This document shows, in pieces, positions 21,372-33,235 of a stretch of 64,000 nt of DNA. Source of the DNA: Chaetoderma sp. LZ-2023a (Eukaryota; Mollusca; Caudofoveata; Chaetodermatida; Chaetodermatidae); assembly GCA_034401795.1 (NCBI GenBank), contig CM067373.1:92823624-92887623 (forward strand), written 5' to 3'. The notes under the pieces were generated by a model. It had not been told where the DNA came from and searched no databases. It saw only the letters and a program-made list of their open reading frames with translations. Position 1 is the stretch's first letter, and every line of letters begins with the position of its first letter. A program made the translations under genes and the position numbers.

Positions 21372-22497
21372 AAATCTCCTTCATTTTTCACAGTTTAGGA
21401 CTTAGAATATTTTGGATATTTTTTATTGGACTTATTACACAACAATGACTCTGATCTAAATGAAACATTACAATGTCGTTCTATACCATGCAGGTGTACA
21501 TTTTGCTTCATTACTACTGTAATTTGATTTTGGGGAAATCTTGCCTACCTTTTTCATGGTTTTAGACATAGAATATTTTAGTATTTTTTTAGGTTATGTT
21601 TTATAGACCATTCTCTTTCAACATTTTTTCGCTAAAATCACTCACCAGATATCAACAACATTTTACAGCAGTGTTATATGCAGGGGTATTATCCACACCG
21701 TTACTAATTTCGTTCTGGGAAATATTTCAAATAAGACTATCCTAAACTTAGCAAGATTTTTCGTGTTTAAAGGGTTACAGTTGTTTGTTGGTGCATCACT
21801 AATGTACTAGATGCGGGCAAGAGGCTGATCCATGGGCAGAGAGCCATACAGACTTTGATTACATGCTTTTTTGCTACACTTTTACAGGGTTTTGACTTCT
21901 TTCTGTGTGAATTATCTCCTCAAGAATTAGAGAAATTTTAGACTACAATAGACATTTGATTTATCAAGGGGTAATACTATTTTAAGAAATCTTTATTTTG
22001 CAACACTGCCACACATGATGTGTGGTATAAGGAAAAACAAGGACTCGAAACATGGGATGCAGATAATTGTAGAAAAGTAGACATAAAGAAATGTAGTGGA
22101 CAAGAGGGTGTGGGACTGACAGTAGGTGGCTTGATGGATAGTTTTAGTCAGATTGATACAGATAGACTCTGACCTTTAGCCTTAGACCAGGCTTGGAGTT
22201 TTATTACTATTAGGATCTATATTACTCTATGCATGGTTGGCCTTGTAGACGATATGCATGACTTATCTATGCTATTTATACCAACAATACATGAAACACG
22301 ATGATTAGAATTTTTCTTATTATTCAACTCAAGTTATTATAACCTGCATATGTACAGCAGACAATACGTACATGTATTTCAAAATATAATTTATAAATAG
22401 AAAAATGAACCTACTGTTATGATTATGTACAAAAATGCAGTTCCTAACACAAATTTTAAAATCCTAATTATGTGGCTTGAAGACTAACTCATCTGAT
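21372..22497. other. AT-rich DNA, no gene seen
   Basis: No coding region, transposon end or clear repeat was recognised in about 1.1 kb. It would be intronic if the exons at 14773 and 25375 belong together. Confidence 0.4.
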
Positions 22498-22622
22498 CTC
22501 GACTAAAAACTAATCTATATAAACAAAAATCCTTTGGAAGGTTTGCTAACTCCAGCTGAGCTGAAACATCTACATAAGCAGATGTCCCCAGTACCTGTAA
22601 GTGTACTGTCACAACGTGAGTC

Positions 22623-23795
22623 TAGGCCTGTTCTGTTAATCGATATTTCATCGATAGTCAATTATTTTTCCTGCCGATTATTTAATCGAGTGTAAGATAA
22701 AATAATCGAAAAATCTTGTAATACAGCTAATGCATCGGTGGTTTGATTGTTCTAGCAAGGTATAGTTGCATCAACATCTATTCCTGATGTTCAAGCGTGC
22801 ACTTCCCGAGTAATAATCCATGAATGCGAATGTTTATATAGGTAATTGCTTGATACGCCAATGATAGGAAGTATTTGTTTGCTACTGTTTAATATCTCCC
22901 TCTGAAGGATATAGGCTGAACTGTTGGTGGCCATTTTGCGAAAAAAATGTAAAAAATTAATTACTGTTTTTCGTAGTAAATTCATAAAATTTTGATGCAA
23001 ACTTTCACAGATTCTGACAATTGTTTTGGAACTAATTTGACTTATAACGATCAGCAACAACTTGCAGTCAAAGAATTTTCAAAATATTTGACTTATTTTA
23101 CTTTTCTAATGTTGCAAAATAGGGAAACATTGTAGATAACCACTACAGGCGAAATCTATATCATAATAAAAATAAAAATAATACGGCAATTTTTCGAAAC
23201 AATGCACTAAATTGACTTCGTAGTAAATTTACAAATTTTCGATCCAAATTCTGCTGATTGTGTTGGAACTAATTTGACTTAAATCTGTTGCTCCACCCAC
23301 AATCAAATGATTTTCAAAGTATTCCGCTTTTCTAATGGTGGAAAGTAGGGAAAAATTGTAGATAGACACTATGGGCGAGCTCTATATAATTAAAAGTTAA
23401 TCTCTGTAATGTTAAAATTAAATTGGCGCCTTTTTATTGGTTTGGAAATCTTAAAACCATTATCCAATGGGAACTAGTGAATGATGGATTCCAAATTGAC
23501 TTCATTATACTTGGCGGGGCTGCTCCTTGTGTTCAGCCAATCAGAAGACTGGTTGATATAGCCTGTCCTATTGAGCTTATTGCAGTCTTTTATAGCCATA
23601 CTTAATTGAGGTAATCTAAAGCTGTGTTCTGACTAAAAAGTTAATCTGGAATAACGCCATACTGGTATGGCTTTATTCCTGATTAAGTCTCTAGTGAGAA
23701 TGCGGCCTAAACCTAACTAGGAAACAATTTACGAAATTGCGTATTCTGTTATATTTTTTTAATAGAATATCAGGCATTTTCAGCAATTTATCTAT

Positions 23796-23843
<48 letters not shown>

Positions 23844-23850
23844 TAATTTA

Positions 23851-23881
<31 letters not shown>

Positions 23882-24103
23882 ATTTTAATTTTAAGAAAAC
23901 TATGTTCTCTCTCCCTCCCTTCCTCTCTCCCTCCCTGCCACTCCCGTCCCTCCATCACCACCTCCCTCCCTCACCACCTCCCTCCCTCACCATGTAGTTG
24001 CTACTTTGCCAAAGTTAAAAGATTAAATAATCGTTTTTCCGATTAAATCGATTATTTTCCAGACATCATAATCGATTATTTATATCCCTAATTGAACAGC
24101 CCA
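22623..24103. mobile_element. hAT-type non-autonomous element with 8-bp target duplication
   Basis: Flanked by CGTGAGTC at 22615-22622 and 24104-24111. The ends are inverted with one gap: TAGGCCTGTTCTGTTAATCG at the left, TGGGCTGTTCAATTAGGG as the complement of the right. Sub-terminal regions are rich in ATCGATTA words. An 8-bp duplication and T(A/G)GG ends fit the hAT superfamily. The interior has no transposase; it holds two weak versions of hairpin module 1 (near 23025-23090 and 23265-23330) and low-complexity DNA. Confidence 0.75.
23783..23993. repeat. Microsatellites (ATTT)n, (ATT)n and a CCCT-rich tract
   Basis: Runs of TTTA (about 23786-23843), ATT (23844-23880) and a pyrimidine tract of CTCC/CCCT units (23904-23993), all inside the hAT element. 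Confidence 0.85.
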
Positions 24104-24607
24104 CGTGAGTCGTGGAACTAACTAGATAAAGTAGAAAAATGACTCACATTGAAACATCAGACACAGGGCAAGCTGTAAGCTTGAAGAAAGAGCTTGACGA
24201 CAAGATATAATATATTGAAAGATCTGGAAAACAACGATGTACTTAGGATAAGTACATATTACTTGGGATAAAATAATTCTTTACAAGGATTATTGGTGGA
24301 GTGTGCTTTACAAGGATTATTGGCGATGTACCCAGTACACGTAGGTGTAGTACCACAACATAAGTTGTAGAACTCAACAACTCAAAATTTAAGGCTTGTC
24401 AATATGTATGGAGCTGGAACATCCATGTAAGCAGAAGTCCCCGGTACACGTCGGTGTACCGACACAACGTAAGTCAGGCAAACTCACTCGACTAGTATAA
24501 AACAAAATCCAACAGACCGTAAATCCAAGCAAATGAAACACAGTATAAGCTATAGGCCTGATGATTTTGAGATTTTGACTAAATTGCCGATTAATTACAT
24601 ATTAGCT

Positions 24608-24644
24608 GACAAAAGGAAAAGGCATTGCGCCTTTTCCTTTTGTC
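24608..24644. repeat. Perfect 16-bp-arm palindrome
   Basis: GACAAAAGGAAAAGGC, loop ATTGC, and the exact complement. It sits precisely at the junction between the two tandem 283-bp units. Confidence 0.9.
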
Positions 24645-25374
24645 AAGTTGTAGAACTCAACAACTCAAAATTGAAGGTTTGCCAATTAGTATGGAGCTGG
24701 AACATTCATGTAAGCAGAAGTCCCCGGTACACATAGGTGTGCCGACAATGTACGTCATGCAAACTCACATGCTCAGTATAAAACAAAATCCAACAGACCA
24801 TAAATCCAAGCAAATGAATCACAGTATAAACTATAGGCTTGATGATTTTGAGATTTTTACTAAATGGCCGATTACATATTAGCTGACCAAAGGCAAAGGC
24901 GCAACTAAGCCAGTCCTCGGCGTTACCATGACAATCAAGGTGGTGGCGGGAACGGAGGAGGAGAAAATGATCTTAAACGCTCGACATGTTTGTTTACAAC
25001 TGGAACTTAGATCATGTGACTCTGTACACTTTCCCCTCAGAATGTGAAACTGACGTACCATAAATATCATAAAAATGATACGTATAAAATAGACGAATAG
25101 AGAAATTTTTTATCATATTGAAATTGAGCAGATGAATTATATTGCTGATATAAACAACGCTTAATACTTTAAGCTATTATTAATAGTGATTATTAGGTCA
25201 TACCACATGTAACACGCATATCTTGTATCACAATCCTACTCCAATACCGTAAAGATTGAAACTAAATTGGCGTATAATTGATTTTCTACCATTGAATCAA
25301 TGCTCTAAATGTTTGTGTATGGTGTTACAAATATGTACATTATCTAACTTGCTATGCCACCTTTCACACTTCAG

Positions 25375-25456
25375 GTTATATGGCAGAGAGGAACAGGTTA
25401 TCTTGCTGCAGCACAGGATAGAGGCTGCCATTGCTGGACGGGGTAAAAGGAGATAA
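25375..25456 (+). CDS. Candidate last exon of a host gene
   Basis: A pyrimidine-rich acceptor ends in CACTTCAG at 25367-25374, followed by 82 nt ending in TAA at 25454-25456. Its first base completes the codon left open by the exon at 8612/14773, giving GAG; it then reads LYGREEQVILLQHRIEAAIA and ends GRGKRR. The composition is helical and charged, like the upstream exon. The phase match and both splice signals make a real gene plausible; the protein is not recognised. No clear polyadenylation signal precedes the Tc1 end at 25620; an AATAAA at 25682 lies inside that transposon. Confidence 0.55.
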
Positions 25457-25619
25457 TGGTTAGTAGTATTATCATTTAGAAAAGTAATTGTGTAGTTATT
25501 ATGAATCTAGATTTAGTTATGACTCAACTGGTGTAAGTCGCTCTGTCTACCTGTCAACCAATGTCTTTACATTGTAGCAAAACTGGCTACATCATATAGA
25601 ACAATAAGGCATATATAGA

Positions 25620-26880
25620 CTGAACCAAAAAAGTTTAGCAACACTTAGAATATTACTGTATAAATGTTATTTAACAAAAACAATAAATTGATTCAAATAT
25701 ATTATTTAATTGATAGGTCATTTTCCAATTTGAACAACAGTCTCTTGTTACTGTAATGCTAGCATCGCGCCTTTAACACAGCATCATTCAACGGAAGGGT
25801 CCACTTTAAATAATGACGCTGAGCTGTCAATACCGGTTGTGACCTCCACGCGCATTAACCACCGCCGTACATCGCTTTCTCATGCTTCGAATTAAGCACC
25901 TGATGTCATGAAGAGGAATCGCATCCCATTCCTGGAGCAGTGCAGCTTCCAGCTCCTGCACGTTGTGAAGATGTGGATGGTTCTCACGCACCATACGGCC
26001 AAGAATGTCCCACACGTGTTCGATAGGAGACAAGTCCGGTGATCGCGCGGGCCAGTCCAACACCCGAACGTTGTTAGCCTTAAGGAAATCACTGGTGACC
26101 ATAGCTGAATGAGGATGGGCGTTGTCTTGCTGGAACATAAAGTCTGCATGATGCTGCATAAAAGGGATGACAACAGGGGCGACAACTTCTTCACAGTAAT
26201 GTTGAGCCGTTGAATTTCCGCGAATCACAATAAGATCTGTTTTGCCATTTTCATTGATTCCAGCCCACACCATGACACTGCCGCCACCGAATCTGTCGTG
26301 CTGAATGATGTTGGCTGCATCATACCGTTCTCCTAAACGTCGCCAAACCCGTTGCCTACTATCCACCACATCCACACAAAACCTCGACTCATCACTGAAC
26401 AAAACGTGGCTCCATTGTTGAGCATGCCATCGCTGAGGAGTTCTTGCCGATGCAAATCGATTCTCGATGTGACGCTCTGTAAGCGGAACAGCAACACGTG
26501 GATGACGGGCATGCAGTCCAGCATCATGGAGTCTGTTTCGCACAGTTTGTGCATGCACTGTAGTGCCGGTAGCGGTGTGCAAATTACGGGACAGCCACGG
26601 CGCAGTCAAACCTGTGACGTCGTGATGATGTCACTAAGTAGCGGTCTTCTCGTGGTGGTGTTGCTCTCGGTCTGCCAGATCGTGGTCGGTCATTAACATG
26701 TCCAGTTTCCTGCTCACGCTGGCGGAGACGGGAAATGGTTGAGGCATGGACATTAAAATGTCGAGCAACAGCGCGAATGCTCTGCCCAGCAGCGAGTCTT
26801 CCCATTGCTTCATGGCGCTGATTTTCGGGTAGCCCTGGGCGGCGGCCCATGTTCGGTAGGGTAAACTTTTAAGCATTTTC
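25620..26880 (-). mobile_element. Tc1-like transposon remnant
   Basis: Contains a nearly full-length transposase frame. A terminal-repeat-like sequence at the left end (about 25622-25650, ACTGAACCAAAAAAGTTTAG) lies where the 3' inverted repeat should be. I could not find a matching right-hand repeat in 26880-27110, so the 5' end seems truncated or diverged. Confidence 0.75.
25827..26850 (-). pseudogene. Tc1-type transposase, one frameshift
   Basis: The N-terminal piece (26584-26850) starts MGRRPGLPENQRHEAMGRL and contains a helix-turn-helix (RAVARHFNVHASTISRLRQ) and a basic GRPR-type linker. The second piece (25827-26609) continues in another frame with the catalytic domain: Asp in LFSDESRF, Asp in FQQDNAHPHSA, and Glu in LSPIEHVWD. 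There are 34 residues between the second Asp and the Glu, i.e. the DD34E signature of Tc1. Joined, the length is about 340 residues, the usual size for this family. The frameshift near 26600-26625 is the only break visible, so the copy decayed recently. Confidence 0.9.
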
Positions 26881-27430
26881 TGTTAATATTCGTTATCTGC
26901 TTTTGCAATAGGGTGAATTTTGGCCTTCACTACCCGCCAATGTGGCCCAGTGCATGAAAAATGCGTTTCAATGCAGCCATGTATGTAAGCTGTTGAATAA
27001 TATTATTACTCGTACCTAGTATAAATGTGTCTCTCAGTCTCTTTGTCGGTCAAATTTGTAATTTTTTTTTGCAAAGCCACCTATGCCGCAACTATAGTAA
27101 GCTCACATTTGTTTAAACAGCAATGGGAACTAATTTCTAAATATTCAATAAACAACTAGGAGCTCGCTATTGTTGTGAATTAGGTGGCTATGCTAAAAAC
27201 GTACAAGATTTCACTGATAAAGCTACCAACCAACAGACCCATGAGTCACAACTAAAAATGTTTACATCATAGAGACTAATATTTTGCCTACAGGTATAAA
27301 TGAAAGGGTTAAGACGGGGATTATCTTAATTTATTTATTTTTTATTTTTTTTAGAAAGCTGTGATTAGCAGCAGTGATATTTCTTCAATAACAAGCCAAG
27401 CTCCCTTCAAGATTAAATAAATAGTTAAAT
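26881..27430. other. AT-rich DNA, no gene seen
   Basis: No transposon end or coding region recognised; short A/T homopolymers only. A weak module-1-like word (GGAACTAATTTCTAAATATTC) occurs near 27130. Confidence 0.4.
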
Positions 27431-27439
27431 AAATGGTGG

Positions 27440-28165
27440 TTCAGATGCACATAACAGCCAAAACTGCTATAGGCTTAGAGCCTGGTAGCTAAATATTTTC
27501 TCATAGAAACTCAATTTGCAGACCAAGAGAATATTTTAAAAAATGTATCACTGGAAACTGGCTCGGTTATTGAGCCAGTCAGTCATTCATTTTCAAAAAT
27601 ATTTTCTTGGCCTGCAAATAAACTTTCCCAAAACCATTTCAGAAGCTGTTTTAGGCTGTCTGGGCTGTTAAAGGTTTAATATGTTGTTATATCTGCCATG
27701 CTTAGACTGATATGATTATTTTCACTTGTCTTCGATTATTACATGCTTTAAAAAAAAAAAAGTATGAAATATATTTAAATTCTGTGATATATTTGTAAAG
27801 TAAAATATTTGTAAAGTAAAAATGTCATACTGATATTACACTTTACATCAATATTTCAGTCTTCATACAATTATATTGGTATGGGAATAGGTATACTTAC
27901 AATACCCATATTTGTCATTGGTATACTTGAAAGCTGACCAATGAAATATTGGTGTTTATGTTTAGCAGTGGTCATGAGAGACGTCCATTGCAGGACAAAT
28001 GAAGACTATTTTTGAAAATTTACCAATGGAATGACTGGTTCGATAAGCGAGCCAGTCATTTCAGTGGTAAATTTTCAAAAATAGCCTTCTCTTTCTCTGC
28101 AGTGGGACATTTTCTATGGGGTAATTGAGATTTTCTTGAACAAATTTTCCGGTTAAAGGCTTATA
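27440..28165. repeat. Two copies of hairpin module 2 (TTAA-MITE family)
   Basis: Copies at about 27510-27615 and 27985-28100 each form a stem around GACTGG-CTCG...CGAG-CCAGTC, extended by AAAATTTACCAxTGG on both arms. Terminal TTAA-CCC ends are incomplete here, so these are treated as eroded MITE copies. The first carries TATCACTGG in the left arm, a variant shared with the copy near 45060. Confidence 0.75.
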
Positions 28166-28252
28166 AGTACATTGCTGTCTTATTCAGTAGACACACACAG
28201 AAACACCATATTCAGTTTAAAACTCAGAAGTAATCTGACTGATGCTGGCTGA

Positions 28253-29170
28253 CAGTGGAGCGATCCGATCTGTCACTCAAGTATCTGATGTGCTAATCAA
28301 TTACATCACTAATTAGCTGACATCACAATCAAAATGACATCACAATCATAGTGAGATATAGCTCTGTCATGAAAATCAAAAAGTCTGTCACTAATGTATA
28401 AATTGTTTGTGTTTGATAAATTTACAATTAGATAAACATTATGTTGAATATTTTGAAACTAATTGAACTGGGAGCTGTTGCTGCCATAAGCAGTATGGCA
28501 GCAACATCCCGCAGCCGAATTAATTTCAAAATAGTCAACACCTCATTTGAAATTTCACTTCTAGGAATTCCAGCTTCAAAGTATATAAATTGATTTTAAC
28601 ACACATAAAAAGTGGGCGGATCTTAACTAGAAAGGGGTTTTCAAAAAAAATATTTGCAGCACAAAAATGCTGTATCAGAACTATGCTACCAAATTTCATT
28701 AATTTTAATCTGTATTCTACTTTTGGTGAATTGTAGAAACTTGCTTTAATATGATATTATGATTGATATCTTGTATCTATGATAAAATCGCGTTTAACAC
28801 TTTAACCCTTGAATTTGTTCAAGAAAATGTAAATTTTCTTATAGAAAATGTCCATTTGCAAACCTAGAGAAGACTATTTTTGAAAATTTTACCACTAATG
28901 ACTGGCTCTGTTATCGAGCCAGTCATCCCAGTGGTAAATTTTCAAAAATAGTCTTCTCGGTCTGCAAATGGACGTTTCTCAAGACCTGCAGAAGCTGCTT
29001 TTGGCTGATATCAGTGTTAAAGGGTTAAGTAGCTAGGCTGTAATTTTATTCCACGACAAATATTTGCTGTGGCAAATTAACTTTTCCACGGCTGTTGCCA
29101 CAGCTTTGCTGATTGCTGTGGCGAATTTCGATGGCCGGCGAGCCATAGTTAGAAACTAATCCCTCCCTTC
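28253..29170. mobile_element. CAATRGAGGGATCC-type MITE interrupted by other repeats
   Basis: Left end CAGTGGAGCGATCCGATCTG at 28253, hairpin module 1 at 28442-28542, and right-end sequence CATAGTTAGAAACTAATCCC near 29140-29165. Between about 28640 and 29130 lies foreign sequence, including a TTAA-type MITE. Several terminal bases have mutated. Confidence 0.65.
28806..29024. mobile_element. TTAA-flanked MITE with hairpin module 2, reverse orientation
   Basis: Flanked by TTAA at 28802-28805 and 29025-29028. The right end reads by complement CCCTTTAACACTGATATC; the left end is CCCTTGAATTTGTTC, short of a few bases compared with other copies. The centre is an almost perfect hairpin at about 28870-28975. 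It sits inside the interrupted MITE 28253-29170. Confidence 0.75.
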
Positions 29171-29479
29171 ATGGATGCACTCCTGCAATGTAACTTGTTA
29201 CTACAAATTTGATTGCATTCTAGACAATTGTTCTAAAAAGAATACTTATGTTATTGATGATATACTGTGAGTCTACAGTGACTATGTGGATAGACTATTC
29301 TATAACTCATTTTAAATAACTGAGTGTTACTGAGAGATACAGGTATGGAATTTATTTTCTGCATGTCCTTTTCACTTACCATTTAAGCCATAAGTCAAAG
29401 GACATGGGTTGTTATTAAAGATTTTTCTTTCAGCATTAAAGCTGTCGAATTCTGTCAAAAGTTTTCGTCTTTTCGCTAA

Positions 29480-30220
29480 AAGTTATTTTATTGACTATAT
29501 ATTATGTATTTCTGTATTTACCAAATGGTGACAAATTCCTATTGTTTCCATTTGGTAAATTTATATATATTTTTTGAATGACAAATTTGCCTTCATTCAT
29601 ATTTCTTAGTGTTTTACTCAACTGACATGAGGATCAAATTGAGCTAAATGCAGTGGTTTGTCTTTCATCCATCTATCCAAGATGTTATGCTGAGAGCAGC
29701 TCTGTTCATGCTTGGTGGTGAGCTAAGCAGTTTATACTCATTTAACCGACAAATCCATGAAAAAGTGTATTGTTTACGATATAAAACTTACTTTGTTGAA
29801 TGTTTTGAAATTAATTTGACTGGAAGGCGTTGCTGCCTAAGGCAGTTCTCCTGTATGGTCGCCTTGAAAATGAGATATAGACAATTAATCTGTGAAAGGG
29901 TTACACCTTTCAACAATGTATACATGTGTACGTATCTATGTAGCTAGCTAGCTAGCTAGCTAACTAACTAACTAACTAACTAACTGACTGACTGACTGAC
30001 TGACTGACTAACTAACTTAACAGTATAATATACACACATACATACATGCCAGTACATACATACATATACAGTTATACACACACTCTGACATGCACGTACG
30101 GTCTCACACACACGCACGCACGCACGCACGCACACCATTTTGGATTTGTTATAAATGAAGTTTCCAATACACCCAAACAAAGTTATTTTATTGACTATAT
30201 ATTACATATTTCTGTATCTA
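29480..30220. repeat. 40-bp direct repeats exactly 700 bp apart, enclosing microsatellites
   Basis: AGTTATTTTATTGACTATAT begins at 29481 and again at 30181; the match continues for about 40 bp with few changes. Between them lie a degenerate module-1 half (about 29795-29860) and, at 29941-30017, runs of GCTA, ACTA and ACTG units, then CATA and ACGC units to 30133. Confidence 0.75.
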
Positions 30221-30522
30221 ACTCTTCTTCTGAATACTGCCTTTGTTAATTTAATTATTTCAGAAGAGCAGTAAAACTATATATATAAAAATACAATCCT
30301 TTATAAATATGAGCTGTGATAATATTTCTTGTACATGACACTTGTCAGTGTGAAATGTCAAGGTTGGTTATTAAATTCATTACCTTTATAAAAATTAGAT
30401 CTATTTTGCAGGGCATGAGTCATTGATTCATGAATTCTAGGAGATGCTCTTTATACTGAGCACCTGTATTCAGTCTAAAGACACAACATTTTCAGAATCC
30501 TAATTAATCTTTACAGATCTAA

Positions 30523-30876
30523 CAATAGAGGGATCCATTTCTATTTATGCCCCTGTCACTTTTTACGAGTGTTGGAATCGATTTATCTACTTTGAATCCA
30601 AGGTAACTATGCATGTACGCTGTTAATTATTTCAAAACTAATTTCACTAGTGCCTGATACTGGCAGCAACAGCGCTAAGTCAAATTAGTTTTAAAATATT
30701 CTTTATGCTTTTTAAATTGTAAAATTATCAAAGACATACAATTCATACACTTGACAGATGTTTCGAACTTTATGTCAGAGTTATATTATGTCATTATGAT
30801 AACGACATCAGCCTATATGTAACATAATTGATTATGACATCAAAAATCTTGAGTAACAGATCGGATCCCTCTATTG
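30523..30876. mobile_element. CAATRGAGGGATCC-type MITE, inverted orientation
   Basis: Complete 354-bp copy with perfect 14-bp inverted ends, CAATAGAGGGATCC and its complement. Orientation is reversed relative to 8817-9226: the ATTTCTA arm is on the left and the CAGATC arm on the right. Degenerate hairpin module 1 at about 30630-30705. Confidence 0.8.
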
Positions 30877-31136
30877 AAAGTGAGACAGCGACTTCTTAAA
30901 CATCAGGCAAATTAACCTGTTCGACAGAGGCCATATGATAATGGTTCTGCATGTGCTTGAAGAATTTAGAATTCAAGTTTGGTTACATATGATTTCACTG
31001 GCATGTCTAAAACAAATTCTGTAATGATCCATATATTTTAATTGCTTTGTGGAATGGGGAGGGGAGAATGTGGAAAATAAACAATCATAATTGCTAAGCT
31101 TACTCACTATGATATTCAATTCATAAATCCATTTCT

Positions 31137-31480
31137 GCACTCAGTCATATGATGTCATAAGCTATGCGACATGCATGCTGACGTCATGATCATGACGTTA
31201 TGAATGATTCGATTAAGCCCATCTTTAACATTTAATAGTCCGACACATTGTACAAATTGTATGTTTTTGCCATTTAAGAAACATGCTGTTGAAAATTTTG
31301 AAACGAATTTGACTGGATGCTGTTGCTGCCATAATATTATTTAATAGCTTACCTGTATAGTTTTCTGGAAATTGATGGTCAGGGATTTCAGAGATCGATC
31401 GATCCCAACACGAGCAAGGTGTGGGTGGAGCTTAGATAGAGATGGGTGGGGCATAGCTAAAACTGGAAAGGTCCATTGTG
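31137..31480. mobile_element. Eroded CAATRGAGGGATCC-type MITE
   Basis: Internal blocks (CATATGATGTCATAA, GTACAAATTGTATG, left arm of hairpin module 1 at about 31288-31335, CGATCGATCCCAACAC, GGTGGAGCTTAGATAG) match the family in order. The right half of the hairpin is missing and the terminal GAGGGATCC is not recognisable. Confidence 0.6.
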
Positions 31481-31666
31481 ATATGTATCTGCTGTCTTGT
31501 TTTCGTTCGCTTTCCACACATAATACAGCGTTCTCTCTGTGTGTCCATCCATCACTATTTCCTTTAAATTAATCTTCTCAAGAGCCACTAGGGCAATTTC
31601 AACAACATTTGTCAAGAAGCATCCTAGGTTCATATAGATACAAGATTATTCAAAGACTTCTAGAAA

Positions 31667-31894
31667 CACCTTTTATACTCATATCAGCAAAAAATCGCTT
31701 TTGTAGTGGTCTTGAGAAATGGCCATTTGCAGACCCAGAGAAGACTATTTTTTCAAATTTACCACTGCAATGACTGGCTTGGTTATCGAGCCAGTCATTC
31801 CAGTGATAAATTAAAAAAAAATAGTCTTATTTTAGTCGGCAAATGGTCATTTCTCAAGCCCACTGCAGAAGCTGATTTGAGTGTTAAGGGTTAA
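31667..31894. mobile_element. TTAA-type MITE with hairpin module 2
   Basis: Right end GTGTTAAGGG-TTAA at 31881-31894 is intact; the left end is mutated (ACACCTTTTATACTCATATC). Both ends carry the same type of sub-terminal sequence (CAGxAGCTGAT or its complement). The central hairpin spans about 31738-31850. Confidence 0.7.
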
Positions 31895-32214
31895 AATACT
31901 GATGGTGCACGTGAGCTATAAAAAGGCCTGGCAGGGTCTCCTATTTTAATTTCATTATCTGATGTGATATGTAATTTGTTACAGCTTATTTACCTTCTTA
32001 TTCTAGAGTTTCATGCTAATTTTATTTCATTATATTTCAATGGCTATTATACAGGAAGCCTGTCTTGTACAGCCACTTTAAGGATCACCAATAAGTGGGT
32101 CAATATTTACTGATGGCAGATGGTCGCTTAATACAAGGCGCTTATCATAGGAAATGTATTTTGTGGTCACATGATACTGTTTCATTAACCCCTCTTATGT
32201 CAACTTAACCCTTT

Positions 32215-32575
32215 AAAAGGCGTCGCTCAAAAAATGACCTCTGCATTGGCCTTGACAAATATCCATTTACAGGCTAACAAAACAATTTTTGAAAATTTAC
32301 CGCTGGAGTGACTGGCTCAGTAACAAATTCTCAAAAATAATCTCTTGGCCTGTAAATGGGCACTGTCTAAGCAAAAATTTGGATTTTCTTTACTGTTAAC
32401 CGTTTTTTCGTCAAGTCGACCAAGCGACCATCTTCAGAAAGCTTTTTTCTGTAAATTCCAAATGGACATTCACTGAGCAAAAATTACAATCTTCTTGAAA
32501 TATCTTGACCATTAAATCGATATAAGTATTATTTTGAGTGCTTTGAGCTGCTGTTTACATAAGAGAGGTTAAGAT
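32215..32575. repeat. Degenerate TTAA-MITE with partial hairpin module 2
   Basis: Left end TTAACCCTTTAAAAGG at 32215, then one hairpin-like block about 32275-32360 with a shortened loop. The right end is unclear; GAGAGGTTAAG near 32563 is a possible remnant. Confidence 0.5.
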
Positions 32576-33230
32576 AGTTTGTGGCATAAATGCCCAATAT
32601 CTGGTGACAGTAAGAAACAGCTAGTCATGTGAGACAATTTTGCTATGCTTAATATTTGATCTTGACTTCACACATAAGTAACCATAATATCTAATACATA
32701 AGACTTTTGTTCCCTGGAGTTGGAAATCTCTTTGAACTATATATCTTATTGCTGATGTATAGGTCTATGGTCTTAGATTTTATCATAGATTTTATCAATG
32801 TATTGTAAAGGCTTTCTTATTCATGTTATTGAACTGCATCGACATGATAGACCCACTACATTAAATCTATTTTGGTGCAAGAATATGTTATATTGCAACC
32901 TTTGGTACATCGTTTTGGTGTAGCTGGGAAAGTAAAGATACTGGTGCTTCTAGGATTAAAGCATCAAGGTTTATTTGTAGTAGCCGGTATTTTTGTTGAA
33001 TGAATACCTTAGTTCATTCAGATGCTGTTGTTATTAATGCATTCTAGTCATGTTCTTGTTTAATCTAAAATTTAAAACACCTTACAACAAGGCTAGTTTT
33101 CCCCTATAACTGTGTTTTGTTCATAAATATGAAAAGAGCTTAGAGCATGCTTTACCTGAAATTATTATTACCTTCATCTGGCTATGAGGAGTATTGTTTT
33201 TTTTTGGCTGACTGCCTGTTAAATGGGCAT
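32576..33230. other. AT-rich DNA, no gene seen
   Basis: No repeat family or coding region recognised. Confidence 0.35.
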
Positions 33231-33235
33231 ATTAA

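Larger units (their letters stand above)
22498..24895 (+). repeat. GTACACGTAGGTGTA-family repeat, split by a hAT element
   Basis: Fragments at 22498-22622 and 24104-24361 are two halves of one repeat (blocks CAGATGTCCCCAGTACC and GTGTACTGTCACAACGTGAG) separated by the hAT element. Further copies follow as a tandem pair at 24362-24644 and 24645-24895, period 283 bp, beginning AAGTTGTAGAACTCAACAAC. No coding potential. Confidence 0.7.

Noticed and set aside
25682-25687. AATAAA as polyadenylation signal of the candidate host gene
   Set aside because: It lies within the Tc1 remnant 230 bp downstream; use by the host gene cannot be supported.
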